Positions 18,602 through 28,285 of a DNA stretch of 64,000 bases are shown here, piece after piece. The notes beneath the pieces were generated by a model. The model was given only the letters and a program-made list of their open reading frames with translations, was not told the DNA's origin and searched no databases. Made by a program: the position numbers and the translations under genes. The stretch is from the NCBI GenBank assembly GCA_027943245.1, contig JANDJZ010001790.1, positions 1 through 64,000 of the forward strand, written 5' to 3'. Origin of the DNA: Acanthamoeba sp. SK_2022b. Taxonomy: Eukaryota; Discosea; Longamoebia; Acanthamoebidae. Within the stretch, counting starts at the first letter, position 1, and every line of letters starts with the position of its first letter.

Positions 18602-20278
18602 TCAGGGCGGGAATGTCAGGCAGACCGCCGTGCCGCCGCCGTTTCTGCGCCGAATGTGCAGCGTTCCTCCCAATCGCGCCGCGCGTTCGCTCATGATGGT
18701 CAAGCCGTAGTGCCCTTCCGGTTCCTCCAGACTGGCGATGCCGCAACCGTCGTCGATAATGCTGAATACGTTGTCGCCTGCGGCGTTGACTTCGCAACAC
18801 AGGGTGATTTCATTCGCCCCGGCGTGCTTGACGGCATTGAGCACCGCCTCGCGCACGATCTGCAGCGCGTGCACCTGCTGCTGGGCATTGAGCGCCTGCG
18901 AAGGTAGCCGACAGTGTAACTGAATCCGCGCGGGGGTTAGAGCCTTTAATGGCTGCAACAGCTGCTCCAGCGCGGCGTTCAGGTCCGCCTCCTGAATATT
19001 GAGACGGAAGGTGGCCAGTAATTCTCTCAGTTGGCGATAGGCATCGGCCAGCGTGCGATCGAAATCGTCGATAATCACCTGCGCCGCCGGCGCATCGGTG
19101 GCGCGCCTGAGCAGCGTAAGCTGAATGCGCAGGAACGACAGCGTCTGCGCCAGCGAATCGTGCAGCTCGCGGGCGATGGTCGCGCGCTCTTCCATCAACA
19201 GCAAATATTGGTGCTGCTTTTGCGCCCGGTTGAAGTAGACGCCGCGGCCCAGCATGTTGGCCAGGCTCTGCATCAGATGAGGATGCGGCGGGTGCGCCTC
19301 GGGCTGCCAACGCAGCTCGCCAAGCGGTTTGTCGCTCTGGGTGATCGGCAGCGTGTTCCAGGCTTGCGTCGGCGCCGGTTCCCCTTCATTCAGTTGCCAC
19401 TGGCCGTGGTCGTCCGCCACGTTCAGCCGGATGCAGCGCAGCCGTTCGCTTTGGCGCACAATGCGCAGCACATTCTCGAACGCCTGCTGATCGATCTGGC
19501 GCACGCTCAGCGCCTGCGAACAGCGATACAGTACCTCCAGCGTTTCGTTGGCCTGCTGCAGGCGCCGGGTCTTTTCCTGCACTTTCAGCTCCAGCGACTG
19601 ATAGAGCCGGGCCAGCTCGTCCGACATGGCGCTGAAGGTTTGCGACAGCACGCCGAGCTCGTTCGGCAGCGCCACGTCCAGCTGCGGGTGGCTGAAGTCG
19701 CGCTGCTGCACGCGCTGGCTGGCGTCGACCAGATGCTGCAGCGGCGTGACCACCTGGCGGCGCATAAAGCGAATGCAGAACAGCACCAGGCCAATGATGG
19801 CGGCGTAACCGATCACGCTGACGGCGGCCACCAGGGTGAGTTTCAGCTCGGAATAGCGCTGCAGGGCAGAAACGAAATGATCGACGCGGTTGACGTAGCC
19901 GGCGACCTCCGCCCGGTAGGCAGCCGCCTGCCCGCCGCGGATCTGGCGCTCCATCGTTTGCCATGCCCGTTGCAGCGCCAGATAGTGATTCCGCACCTCG
20001 GCCGGTACGTAAAACCGCGCCAGCTTTTGCAGCGCCGGCGCCTGTAAAGATTGCCGATACTGCTGCAGGTGCAGCTCCAGCTCCGGGCTCTGCTGGTCGA
20101 GATCGAAGGCCAGCCGGTAGCTTTGCATGCGCAGCGAACCGGCGATATTGATCGCTTCGGCGTCGCTCTGGCTGCCGGCGACGGTGGTCAACGCCAACCC
20201 GGTGGCGAGCACCGACAGTATCACGATGCCGAACAGCGCTCTGGCCAGGCTGCCGGTCACGGAACGTTTAACAAGCAA
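18602..20278 (-). CDS. narQ: nitrate/nitrite sensor histidine kinase NarQ
   Basis: A 558-residue membrane sensor. It has an N-terminal membrane helix, a periplasmic nitrate-binding four-helix bundle containing the P-box NIAGSLRMQSYRLAFDL (residues 44-60), a second membrane helix, a HAMP linker, a cysteine-containing signalling region, and a HisKA_3 box MEERATIARELHDSLAQ with the phosphorylated His. The C-terminal HATPase has a GHYGLTIM G-box. The best start is a TTG at 20278 with AAGGA upstream, giving the same N-terminus as E. coli NarQ. It would phosphorylate NarP, encoded 161 bases downstream. Confidence 0.93.
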   Translation of the reverse strand: MLVKRSVTGSLARALFGIVILSVLATGLALTTVAGSQSDAEAINIAGSLRMQSYRLAFDLDQQSPELELHLQQYRQSLQAPALQKLARFYVPAEVRNHYLALQRAWQTMERQIRGGQAAAYRAEVAGYVNRVDHFVSALQRYSELKLTLVAAVSVIGYAAIIGLVLFCIRFMRRQVVTPLQHLVDASQRVQQRDFSHPQLDVALPNELGVLSQTFSAMSDELARLYQSLELKVQEKTRRLQQANETLEVLYRCSQALSVRQIDQQAFENVLRIVRQSERLRCIRLNVADDHGQWQLNEGEPAPTQAWNTLPITQSDKPLGELRWQPEAHPPHPHLMQSLANMLGRGVYFNRAQKQHQYLLLMEERATIARELHDSLAQTLSFLRIQLTLLRRATDAPAAQVIIDDFDRTLADAYRQLRELLATFRLNIQEADLNAALEQLLQPLKALTPARIQLHCRLPSQALNAQQQVHALQIVREAVLNAVKHAGANEITLCCEVNAAGDNVFSIIDDGCGIASLEEPEGHYGLTIMSERAARLGGTLHIRRRNGGGTAVCLTFPP

Positions 20279-20427
20279 TCACGGATCCTTCTCTCAGGTG
20301 AGGCGCTTCGCCAGTTTCATTCGAAAGCAAAACTATAACTTTTGCAACTAAAATGCACCGCGATTTGTATCAAGTTGTCAACAAAACGGGAACAATTGTC
20401 GTCGTATAATCAAATGAATAGCGAAAT

Positions 20428-20451
20428 GCCCGCCGATGTTCAGCGGCGGGC
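20428..20451 (-). terminator. probable terminator after the M60 peptidase gene
   Basis: GCCCGCCG and CGGCGGGC pair around an 8-base loop about 80 bases past the peptidase stop codon. On the minus strand it is followed by ATTTCGCTATT, a poor T-tail. The rest of the 20279-20531 gap shows nothing else that I can name. Confidence 0.45.
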
Positions 20452-20531
20452 TGGTTTCCTCCGGCGATTTGTCTTTAGCGTGGATCAAATCTTGCGCAAG
20501 GCTCCTCGTCGGCGGTTTTTGTCACTGCCGG

Positions 20532-22178
20532 TCAAGGCGTCGGCAGATGCATCGCGGCAACCTGTTTCGCCGCAGCATCGCTGAAGCGCAACCCCCAGCG
20601 GGTAAAGTACTCGCGCAGATCCTGCCCCGCCTCCCGGCTGTAGACGACCACGCTGAAGTCGATGACCTTCTGCGGCGTGCCGAAGACGTATTTATATTTA
20701 TCCTGCATGGTGTTACCCGGTGCCGCGAAGGCCTGCTTCAACCGTTCCTGATTGATGCGCGGGAAGAAGGATTCATCATAAGCGTGCAGCAGATGGGTAA
20801 AGAATCCCAGTGCGAGATCGTGCTGCTGCTTCGGGAACTCGTCGTAGCGCACTTCCGAAGCGAGGAACTTACGCACCGCATCCCGATCCCACTCTTTGTC
20901 TGCCCCCAGTTTGCAGGTCGGGCCATAGTCAAAATCGTTACGTTCCGACAGCATGCGGCAGGCCAGTACCGAATAGCGGTTGACCTGCACTTCGGGGAAC
21001 ACGTTGTATTCCCACTGCGGCTCGTTCTCGTGCCCCAGTTCGTGCCAGAGCCCCCAGTGAGCGGCATTGGCGCGGGTGGTCTTGTCGGCGAAGAAACCTA
21101 CGTTGACCGCGCCCTCGCGGTATTCCGCGCTGCAGCATTTGCTGTAGTTGAGGAACAGGGAGCCCTGTGACGCCGTGAACATCTCGTGGGTACCATCCAT
21201 GCCGTTCACCGCTTCATACAGCGCGGCAATGCTGAGGCTTTCCCCCAGCGATTTATTGATGATCTCCTGCGTTTTGTCGGTGATTTTCTTCGGTACGAAG
21301 TGATTGGATTTACCGTCATACAACACGACGCCACCCAGGATGCTGGCGCCGGCCTTCTGTTGCTCCCAGTCGCCTTGCGTATTTTGACCGAGAATGTGCA
21401 GGTTGCTGTCGCCCCCGCCGCTCACCTCAAACCGGACCAATTCGCCGTTTTGCTGTTTTTGCGGATGGCTGCAGCCTAAGGCCAGTACGCCGGTTTGCGC
21501 GAAGGTATAAGTGGTCTCCTTGTTGGCATCAAGCTTTCGTTTTTCCGAGTAGATGCTGTCGACATTATCGAAACGGGCGCTGGTCGCCGCAAAACATGAG
21601 CTGCCTGCCGGAATGGCCCCGGTCTTGATCGTGACGCTGTCGCCCTGATTCCCCAGCGTACGGGTGTAGAAGAAAATTCCGCGCGCCATGCTGCCATACA
21701 AGGAGTTGTACCAACTGGCGGCGTGAACGATCGGCAGCCGGTAGACATTTGGCGTGTCTGACGGGTACATCTGCATGGTGCGCTTGAGCCAATACAGCGG
21801 CGTGCGGGCATCTTGCGAGTCCGCCAGCGCCTGTTCGGCGTCTTGATTCAGCGCGTCCAGGCTGGTGCCGATGTAACGCAGCGCATCGTTGAATCCCTCC
21901 TGCTCGGCGTAGGCTTGCCACCAGGGGGCTTCCTGGGCGGTACACTGGCCGAGGTTTTGCCAGGGTTCGCCGACCCAACCGGCAACGCCGGGGATATGGT
22001 GTTTTTCTGCCCACCATTTATTGGCGAACAGCGCATTGTCCTTGATGACCTGTGTGCCTTTGATGGTGTAGGTTTTAGCCGTCCATTCCGGCACGTTGGC
22101 GCAGTTCGCCGCGTGGGCGCCGGCGCTGGCCATCAATAAAAGGCTTAACGGTAACAAGCAGCGATGAGTCAGTTTCAC
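20532..22178 (-). CDS. secreted chitin-binding M60 (enhancin-like) zinc metallopeptidase
   Basis: A 548-residue secreted protein. Domains: signal peptide 1-23 ending AHA; a family 5/12 carbohydrate-binding module at about 28-79 (aromatic residues in EWTAKTYTIKG, FANKWWAEKHHIPG and WQNLGQC), the same module type that ends ChiB; then a large M60-like domain with the gluzincin motif HELGH at 379-383 and a candidate third-ligand Glu396, fitting HExxH(8-28)E. M60 peptidases cut mucin-like glycoproteins. A role in peritrophic matrix or mucin breakdown beside the chitinolytic genes is inference. GTG start with AGGGAA upstream. In E. coli this position is occupied by other genes (aegA/ypfG). Confidence 0.85.
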   Translation of the reverse strand: MKLTHRCLLPLSLLLMASAGAHAANCANVPEWTAKTYTIKGTQVIKDNALFANKWWAEKHHIPGVAGWVGEPWQNLGQCTAQEAPWWQAYAEQEGFNDALRYIGTSLDALNQDAEQALADSQDARTPLYWLKRTMQMYPSDTPNVYRLPIVHAASWYNSLYGSMARGIFFYTRTLGNQGDSVTIKTGAIPAGSSCFAATSARFDNVDSIYSEKRKLDANKETTYTFAQTGVLALGCSHPQKQQNGELVRFEVSGGGDSNLHILGQNTQGDWEQQKAGASILGGVVLYDGKSNHFVPKKITDKTQEIINKSLGESLSIAALYEAVNGMDGTHEMFTASQGSLFLNYSKCCSAEYREGAVNVGFFADKTTRANAAHWGLWHELGHENEPQWEYNVFPEVQVNRYSVLACRMLSERNDFDYGPTCKLGADKEWDRDAVRKFLASEVRYDEFPKQQHDLALGFFTHLLHAYDESFFPRINQERLKQAFAAPGNTMQDKYKYVFGTPQKVIDFSVVVYSREAGQDLREYFTRWGLRFSDAAAKQVAAMHLPTP

Positions 22179-22412
22179 GTTGGTTTTCCCTAAAGAGGCG
22201 TTGAAAAATAAAGTAGGCGCGTGTTATTAGGATGATATTGGCGCTCTTCCTTATGGTTTTTTTTCAGGTTTTCCGCTACTTAGATGTACTTACTTTAAGA
22301 TGATTTCAGGTTGGGGTACCGTTGGGAGAGATGATGTTTTGTTGCAAATCGTCTGCCGCGGCGCGGCGCAATCGCGGTATGATCTTCAGGTTGCTACTCA
22401 AGGGAAAAGGGC

Positions 22413-22988
22413 ATGTCGTCGAAAATTGAGAATGTGAAGAAAGAGCTGCTGTCGGACAACTGGTATGTGCTGCACAAGTACACGTTCGATCTGAAACGCA
22501 AAAACGGCGGTTCGGTGCAACAGGTGCGCGAGGTCTACGATCGCGGCAACGGCGCCACCATTTTGCTGTACAACCGCGCCAAGGGCACGGTGGTGCTGAC
22601 CAACCAGTTCCGCATGCCGACCTATGTCAACGGCAACGAAAGCGGCATGTTGCTCGAGGCCTGCGCCGGCCTGCTGGACGCCGATTCGCCGGAGCAGTGC
22701 GCGCGCCGCGAAGCGGTGGAAGAAACCGGCTTCCAGGTGAGCGAGGTCAAGAAAATCTTCGAAGCCTACATGTCGCCGGGCGGCGTGACCGAGATCGTGC
22801 ACTTCTTTATCGCCGAATACCATGACGATGAGCGGCGCGCGGCCGGCGGCGGCATTGAAGATGAAGATATCGAAGTGATCGAACTGCCGTTCAGCGAAGC
22901 GGTGGCGATGATCGCCGACGGCCGCATTAAAGACGGCAAGACCATCATGCTGCTGCAATATTTGCAGATTCATCGGGTGATGGCATAA
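22413..22988 (+). CDS. nudK: GDP-mannose pyrophosphatase NudK
   Basis: A 191-residue Nudix hydrolase that splits GDP-mannose into GMP and mannose-1-phosphate. The Nudix core REAVEETGF is at 99-107, and the conserved [32 protein letters not shown] and MSPGGVTE blocks are those of NudK. One acidic position at the front of the Nudix box reads Ser92. Length equals the E. coli protein. An AAGGGAAAAGGG region precedes the ATG. It is convergent with tktB, with a strong bidirectional terminator between. Confidence 0.93.
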   Translation: MSSKIENVKKELLSDNWYVLHKYTFDLKRKNGGSVQQVREVYDRGNGATILLYNRAKGTVVLTNQFRMPTYVNGNESGMLLEACAGLLDADSPEQCARREAVEETGFQVSEVKKIFEAYMSPGGVTEIVHFFIAEYHDDERRAAGGGIEDEDIEVIELPFSEAVAMIADGRIKDGKTIMLLQYLQIHRVMA

Positions 22989-23019
22989 AAAAAGCCGGTC
23001 ACGATGACCGGCTTTTTTA
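22987..23019. terminator. bidirectional terminator between nudK and tktB
   Basis: A7, then GCCGGTC/GACCGGC around a 5-base loop, then T6. It is symmetric, serving both convergent genes. Confidence 0.9.
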
Positions 23020-23038
23020 TCGGCTTGCGCCAGGCCGC

Positions 23039-25033
23039 TTACTTCAGCAGCGCCTGCGCCTTGGCCACCACGTTGTCCACGGTGAAGCCGAACTCGGCGA
23101 ACAGCTGCTCCGCCGGCGCCGACTCACCGAAGGTGGTCATGCCCACGATGGCGCCGTTCAGGCCCACGTACTTGTACCAGTAGTCCGCGATACCCGCTTC
23201 CACCGCCACGCGCGCCGTTACCGCCGCCGGCAGCACCGACTCGCGGTACGCCGCATCCTGCTTGTCGAACGCGTCGGTTGACGGCATCGACACCACGCGC
23301 ACCTTGCGGCCCGCCGCGGTCAGCTTGTCCGCCGCTTCCACCGTGATGCCCACTTCGGAGCCGGTGGCAATCAGGATGACGTCCGGCGTGCCCGCGCAGT
23401 CTTTCAGCACGTAGCCGCCGCGGTACACGTTCGCCAGCTGCTCTGCGGTGCGCGGCTGCTGGGTCAGGTTCTGGCGCGAGAACACCAGGGTGGTCGGGCC
23501 GTCGTTGCGCTCGATGCCGTACTGCCACGCCACCGCCGACTCCACCTGGTCGCACGGGCGCCAGGTGCTCATGTTCGGGGTCACGCGCAGGCTCGCCAGC
23601 TGCTCCACCGGCTGGTGGGTCGGGCCGTCTTCGCCCAGACCGATGGAGTCGTGGGTGTAGACGAACACGTTGCGCAGCTTCATCAGCGCCGCCATGCGCA
23701 CCGCGTTGCGGGCGTATTCCACGAACATCAGGAAGGTCGCCGAGTACGGCAGGAAGCCGCCGTGCAGCGCGATGCCGTTGGTGATGGCGGTCATGCCGAA
23801 CTCGCGCACGCCGTAATGAATGTAGTTGCCCGCCGGGTCAACGTTCAGCGCTTTCGAGCCGGACCACATGGTCAGGTTGCTCGGCGCCAGGTCGGCAGAG
23901 CCGCCCAGGAACTCCGGCAGCACCTTGCCGAACGCTTCCAGCGCGTTCTGCGATGCCTTGCGGCTGGCGATGTTGGCCGGGTTGGCCTGCAGTTTTTCCA
24001 CGAACGCCTTGGCGTCGGCTTTCCAGTCGGCCGGCAGCTCGCCGTTCATGCGGCGCTTGAACTCGGCAGCCTGCTCCGGGAAGGCCTTGGCGTAGGCGGC
24101 GAACTTGTCGTTCCAGGCCGCTTCTTTGGCCTGACCGGCTTCTTTGGCGTCCCACTGGGCGTAGATGTCCTGCGGGATTTCAAAGGCGGCGTATTTCCAG
24201 CCCAGCGCTTCGCGGGTGGCGGCCACTTCGGCGGCACCCAGCGCGGCGCCGTGCACGTCATGGGTGCCGGCCTTGTTCGGCGAACCGAAGCCGATAACGG
24301 TCTTGCACATCAGCAGCGACGGCTTGTCGGTCACCTTGCGGGCTTCTTCAATCGCGGCCTTGATGGCGTCCGGGTTGTGGCCGTCAACGTTGCGCACCAC
24401 GTGCCAGCCGTATGCTTCGAAACGCAGGGCGGTGTCGTCGGTGAACCAGCCGTCGACGTGGCCGTCGATGGAGATGCCGTTGTCATCGTAGAAAGCGGTC
24501 AGCTTGCCGAGCTTGAGGGTACCGGCCAGAGAGCAAACTTCGTGCGAGATGCCTTCCATCATGCAGCCGTCGCCCATGAAGGCGTAGGTGTGGTGGTCAA
24601 CGATGTCGTGACCCGGGCGGTTGAACTGCGCCGCCAGGGTGCGTTCGGCGATGGCGAAGCCGACGGCGTTGGCGATACCCTGGCCCAGCGGGCCGGTGGT
24701 GGTTTCAACGCCTGGGGTGTAGCCGTACTCCGGGTGCCCTGGGGTCTTGGAGTGCAGCTGACGGAAGTTTTCCAGCTCGCGCATCGGCAGGTCATAGCCG
24801 GTGAGGTGCAGGAGGCTGTAAATCAACATGGAGCCGTGGCCGTTGGAGAGCACGAAACGGTCGCGGTCAGCCCAGTGCGGGTTAGTCGGGTTGTGGTTGA
24901 GGTAGTCACGCCACAGGACTTCGGCGATGTCCGCCATACCCATAGGGGCACCCGGGTGGCCGGAATTTGCTTTTTGTACGGCGTCCATGCTGAGTGCGCG
25001 GATGGCGTTGGCAAGCTCTTTACGAGAAGACAT
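23039..25033 (-). CDS. tktB: transketolase (TktB position)
   Basis: A 664-residue thiamine-diphosphate enzyme of the non-oxidative pentose phosphate pathway that moves two-carbon units between sugar phosphates. The TPP motif [12 protein letters not shown] starts near residue 154, the catalytic glutamate region reads FMEYAR-like [14 protein letters not shown], and [14 protein letters not shown] marks the pyrimidine domain. Full length. Named tktB by its place directly after talA; the sequence alone does not separate TktA from TktB. An 18-base gap from talA indicates an operon. Confidence 0.93.
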   Translation of the reverse strand: MSSRKELANAIRALSMDAVQKANSGHPGAPMGMADIAEVLWRDYLNHNPTNPHWADRDRFVLSNGHGSMLIYSLLHLTGYDLPMRELENFRQLHSKTPGHPEYGYTPGVETTTGPLGQGIANAVGFAIAERTLAAQFNRPGHDIVDHHTYAFMGDGCMMEGISHEVCSLAGTLKLGKLTAFYDDNGISIDGHVDGWFTDDTALRFEAYGWHVVRNVDGHNPDAIKAAIEEARKVTDKPSLLMCKTVIGFGSPNKAGTHDVHGAALGAAEVAATREALGWKYAAFEIPQDIYAQWDAKEAGQAKEAAWNDKFAAYAKAFPEQAAEFKRRMNGELPADWKADAKAFVEKLQANPANIASRKASQNALEAFGKVLPEFLGGSADLAPSNLTMWSGSKALNVDPAGNYIHYGVREFGMTAITNGIALHGGFLPYSATFLMFVEYARNAVRMAALMKLRNVFVYTHDSIGLGEDGPTHQPVEQLASLRVTPNMSTWRPCDQVESAVAWQYGIERNDGPTTLVFSRQNLTQQPRTAEQLANVYRGGYVLKDCAGTPDVILIATGSEVGITVEAADKLTAAGRKVRVVSMPSTDAFDKQDAAYRESVLPAAVTARVAVEAGIADYWYKYVGLNGAIVGMTTFGESAPAEQLFAEFGFTVDNVVAKAQALLK

Positions 25034-25051
25034 AACGAAACTCCAGTACGG

Positions 25052-26002
25052 TTACAGTTGAGCGACCAACATGTCTTCCAGCTTCTGCTGGTCGACGGCG
25101 AACAGGCGAATGCCTTCGGCGAGTTTTTCCACCGCCATGGCGTCCTGGTTGTGCAGCCAGCGGAACTCCGCTTCGGCCAGCGGGGCAGGTTGATGGAAGC
25201 CCTCGGTAGACGGGGTCAGCTTGCGCTCGACCGGCTGGTCGCTGTTTTTCAGCTGCTCCAAAAGGTTTGGTGCGATGGTCAGGCGATCGCAGCCGGCCAG
25301 CGCCAAAATCTGCTCAACCTTACGGAAGCTGGCGCCCATGATCACCGTCTGGTAACGATGACGCTTGTAGTATTCATAGATGGTACGCACCGACTTCACG
25401 CCCGGATCCTGATCGGCATCGTAGTCGGCGGCAGGCTGTTTGGCCTGGTACCAGTCATAGATGCGGCCGACGAACGGCGAGATCAGATACACGCCGGCTT
25501 CGGCGCAGGCGCGGGCCTGGGCGAAGGAGAACAGCAGCGTCAGGTTGGTGTTGATGCCTTCTTTTTCCAGCTCTTCGGCGGCTTTGATGCCTTCCCAGGT
25601 GGAAGCCAGTTTGATCAGGATGCGCGATTTGTCGATGCCCTGTTCCTGATACATGGCGATCAGCTTGCGCGCTTTGGCGACGCACATGCCGCGATCGAAC
25701 GACAGGCGGGCGTCCACTTCGGTGGAGATGCGGCCCGGCACGCTTTTGAGGATCTCGACGCCGATATTGACCGCCAGCTTATCACTGGCGTTGATCAGCT
25801 GGGTTTCCTTGCTGCCGCCCTGACGACGGGCGTAATCCAGCGCTTCGGCGATCAGCGCCTTGTACTGCGGCAGCGCGGCGGCTTTCAGGATCAGCGAAGG
25901 GTTGGTGGTGGCGTCTTGGGGTTCGAACTGGCGGATGGATTCGATATCGCCGCTGTCGGCGACCACCGTGGTCAGCTGCTTGAGTGCGTCTAATTGATTC
26001 AT
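25052..26002 (-). CDS. talA: transaldolase A
   Basis: A 316-residue class I transaldolase. The Schiff-base lysine lies in [13 protein letters not shown], with conserved DATTNPSL at the N-terminus and [10 protein letters not shown] near residue 95. It exchanges dihydroxyacetone units between sugar phosphates, complementing the downstream transketolase. The length of 316 and the [11 protein letters not shown] start are those of TalA (TalB is 317). First gene of talA-tktB; an AAGGAGC ribosome site precedes the ATG. Confidence 0.94.
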   Translation of the reverse strand: MNQLDALKQLTTVVADSGDIESIRQFEPQDATTNPSLILKAAALPQYKALIAEALDYARRQGGSKETQLINASDKLAVNIGVEILKSVPGRISTEVDARLSFDRGMCVAKARKLIAMYQEQGIDKSRILIKLASTWEGIKAAEELEKEGINTNLTLLFSFAQARACAEAGVYLISPFVGRIYDWYQAKQPAADYDADQDPGVKSVRTIYEYYKRHRYQTVIMGASFRKVEQILALAGCDRLTIAPNLLEQLKNSDQPVERKLTPSTEGFHQPAPLAEAEFRWLHNQDAMAVEKLAEGIRLFAVDQQKLEDMLVAQL

Positions 26003-26203
26003 TAATAAGCTCCTTGACCAAGCTCAACGTAGGGAAATGAGAACCTTTTTCATCATAGGGGGAACACACTGCATCATCGGGTCGGGAATGAAAATGCGCT
26101 TTTTCTGATTGTTGCGATGGATAATAACAATGAATGCCGAATAAACCCAGGCGGGGCGCGGCTTGCGGCGGTGGCAGGCGAAGGGGGCGGTAGCGCAAGA
26201 GCC

Positions 26204-26237
26204 AAAAAAAGAAGGGTTCAGCGCCAGGCTGAACCCT
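26204..26237 (-). terminator. intrinsic terminator after cbp21
   Basis: AGGGTTCAG and CTGAACCCT pair around a 7-base loop. On the minus strand they are followed by TCTTTTTTT, directly past the cbp21 stop. Confidence 0.85.
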
Positions 26238-26260
26238 CAAAGATCGTCTCATTTGGCCGA

Positions 26261-26854
26261 TTATTTGCTCAGGTTGACATCGATCGCCTGGTAGAAGGCG
26301 TTGGCGGTGTCGGCTATATCCCACACGGCAAGGATCACGTGCGAGCCGCTGCGGTCTGCCGGTATATTGCACTGGTGGGTCACCTGTGCGGCAGGGATGG
26401 CGCCGCCGTCGTTGAACTGGCAGAACGGCGTCAGGTCAAAGGAGGCGCGGGTCAGCGGCTGGGAAGCGTCCCAGTTCGGCTTGGTGATGAAATAGCGCCA
26501 GCTGGTGGTGCTGTGACGCGCGGTCAGCTTCCAGGTAAAGGAGTTTGGGCCGGTTTTCAGGTTGAGCTTGTTCCAGCGCGTCGGCGTTTGCTGATCCAGT
26601 TCGAAGAAGGTGGACTTGTCGGCGCTGGCGATATGGCCGTCAGCCGGGCCGGCCTGCGGGAAGCCTTTCAGGCCTTCGACGCTCTGCGGTTCATACTGCA
26701 CGCTGCCGCACTGGGTGTTGAGCTGCAGTTTGCACTGATAGGCACGGCTGGCCGGCGATTCGACGTAACCGTGGGCATTCGCCTGTTGCGAAACGCCGAA
26801 CATGGCCGCGCTCAGCAGGCTCAGAGAAAGCAGGGTACGGGAAGTTTTGTTCAT
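26261..26854 (-). CDS. cbp21: lytic chitin monooxygenase CBP21 (AA10)
   Basis: A 197-residue secreted copper monooxygenase that oxidatively cleaves crystalline chitin and boosts chitinase activity. The Sec signal peptide is residues 1-27, and the mature protein begins with His28. His28 and His114 form the histidine brace, and Tyr54, a known chitin-contact residue, is present. The sequence is essentially that of the S. marcescens protein. AGGAG ribosome site. It diverges from chiR across a 404-base AT-rich regulatory gap. Confidence 0.97.
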   Translation of the reverse strand: MNKTSRTLLSLSLLSAAMFGVSQQANAHGYVESPASRAYQCKLQLNTQCGSVQYEPQSVEGLKGFPQAGPADGHIASADKSTFFELDQQTPTRWNKLNLKTGPNSFTWKLTARHSTTSWRYFITKPNWDASQPLTRASFDLTPFCQFNDGGAIPAAQVTHQCNIPADRSGSHVILAVWDIADTANAFYQAIDVNLSK

Positions 26855-27258
26855 AAGTCACTCCTGACTGAAATTATGTTGTAAGTTGAGCGTATTTCAC
26901 CGACAAAATGAGAGGCTAATAACGCAATTAGAAATAACCCTGTTTGTCGGCTTGTTTTATTTTTATCATTCTGGTTGTGCAGCAGAGCGGAATGTTTTAG
27001 CGGCTATTAACGAAAATTATTATGATGACGATCTTTGATCGTTAGGCTGAATTTATTTAACTGTCACAGTGTAAAAGCACGGCGCTATGATGAAATTTAT
27101 ATCATGTAGTGATGAATAGTATTTAAGATAGCGCTCTCATTTATGAAGTATATTGCTTGTTGCCTTGAGTACCCTTGTTCGACTTGATCGATTTTTGTGC
27201 GCCACCACCTCGGGAATTTAGTGTCATTTTTCTTATTTTATTTTAAAGAGGAATTTGT
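26855..27258. promoter_or_regulatory. divergent cbp21/chiR regulatory gap
   Basis: A 404-base AT-rich region without a gene. Two dyads stand out: ACTGT-C-ACAGT at 27060-27070, and ATGAT-9-ATCAT around an AAATTT centre at 27087-27105. The second has the spacing of a LysR-type T-N11-A operator and is a candidate ChiR site. No ChiR consensus is known to me, so this is a suggestion only. Confidence 0.4.
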
Positions 27259-28200
27259 ATGACTAGATTATCCCTGGACGCGATTAAAATAATCAGCACC
27301 ATCAAGAGCACCGGCTCTTTCTCTATGGCGGCGGAGGCGCTGCATAAAACGCCTTCGGCGATCTCTTATCGGGTTTCCAATATTGAAAGCAAACTCTGCG
27401 TGAAACTTTTTCATCGCAATGGCCCCATGATTACCCTGACGGATGAAGGGGAATTTCTCCTGCAGGAGGGCAGCTGGATATTAAATGCGGTGCAGGATTT
27501 GGAAAGTCGGGTAAGAAACATCCCCAAGCTGGACAATAATATCCGCCTGGCGGTGGACACCTTCTTCCCGCTGGAGACCCTGACGCAGGATATCCGCGAC
27601 TATATTCAGCATTGCCCGAACGCCAATATCTCGGTGCAGCGGGAAGCGCTGAACGGCACCTGGGATGCGCTGAAGAACAACCGGGCGGACCTGATCATTG
27701 CCATCGGCCAAATTCCCGACAGCGTACAGGCCAAAACCCTGATGCTCGGCAAGCTCAACTTCGTGCTGTGTGTGTCGCCTTCGCACCCGTTCGCGGCGCA
27801 GAGAAAGCCGGTGTGCAAGAAGCAGCGCTTGAACGACATCGTGGTGGTGATCGCCGACAGCAGCCATGAGCTGCCAAAACGCAATCACGGCACGCTGCCT
27901 CTGCAGCGCCAGCTGGTGGTGTGCGATGTGGAAAGCAACCTGGCGCTGCTCAAACGCGGCATCGGCCACGCTTTTCTGCCGCCTGCGCTGATCGAAAAGG
28001 AATTGGCCAGCGGCGAACTGGTGACGGTGCCGGTGGAGATGCAAAAGGGCGACGAAATGATTTGGCTGGCGTGGCATCCGGCCAGCAAGGGCGCCGGGTT
28101 TAGCTGGTGGCATGAGCGGCTGACGCGCAAAAGCGATGTTTACAGCCTGATGGGCCGGGAAGTGGTGCGGGATGGCGGCTATCCTTGGTGCCACAACTGA
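27259..28200 (+). CDS. chiR: LysR-type activator of chitinase genes ChiR
   Basis: A 313-residue LysR-type regulator. The N-terminal winged helix is at 5-64 (TGSFSMAAEALHKTPSAISY is the recognition region), followed by a substrate-binding domain of the type 2 periplasmic fold to about residue 290. In S. marcescens a LysR protein at this position, ChiR, is required for expression of the chitinases and CBP21. Placement between cbp21 and chiB identifies it. AGAGGAA lies 6 bases before the ATG. The inducing ligand is not visible from sequence. Confidence 0.88.
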   Translation: MTRLSLDAIKIISTIKSTGSFSMAAEALHKTPSAISYRVSNIESKLCVKLFHRNGPMITLTDEGEFLLQEGSWILNAVQDLESRVRNIPKLDNNIRLAVDTFFPLETLTQDIRDYIQHCPNANISVQREALNGTWDALKNNRADLIIAIGQIPDSVQAKTLMLGKLNFVLCVSPSHPFAAQRKPVCKKQRLNDIVVVIADSSHELPKRNHGTLPLQRQLVVCDVESNLALLKRGIGHAFLPPALIEKELASGELVTVPVEMQKGDEMIWLAWHPASKGAGFSWWHERLTRKSDVYSLMGREVVRDGGYPWCHN

Positions 28201-28285
28201 AGGAATAGAGACGAAGGGACGCGAAAATCAAACGGTTAACTCAATGAAAACCCCGCAGCGTTCGGCTACGGGGTTTTTTTATGGC

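Noticed and set aside
23615..25993. A 792-codon open frame on the plus strand opposite tktB and talA
   Set aside because: It is antisense to two clear enzymes, has the His/Val/Gly-rich composition of GC-rich shadow frames, no ribosome site and no recognisable domain.
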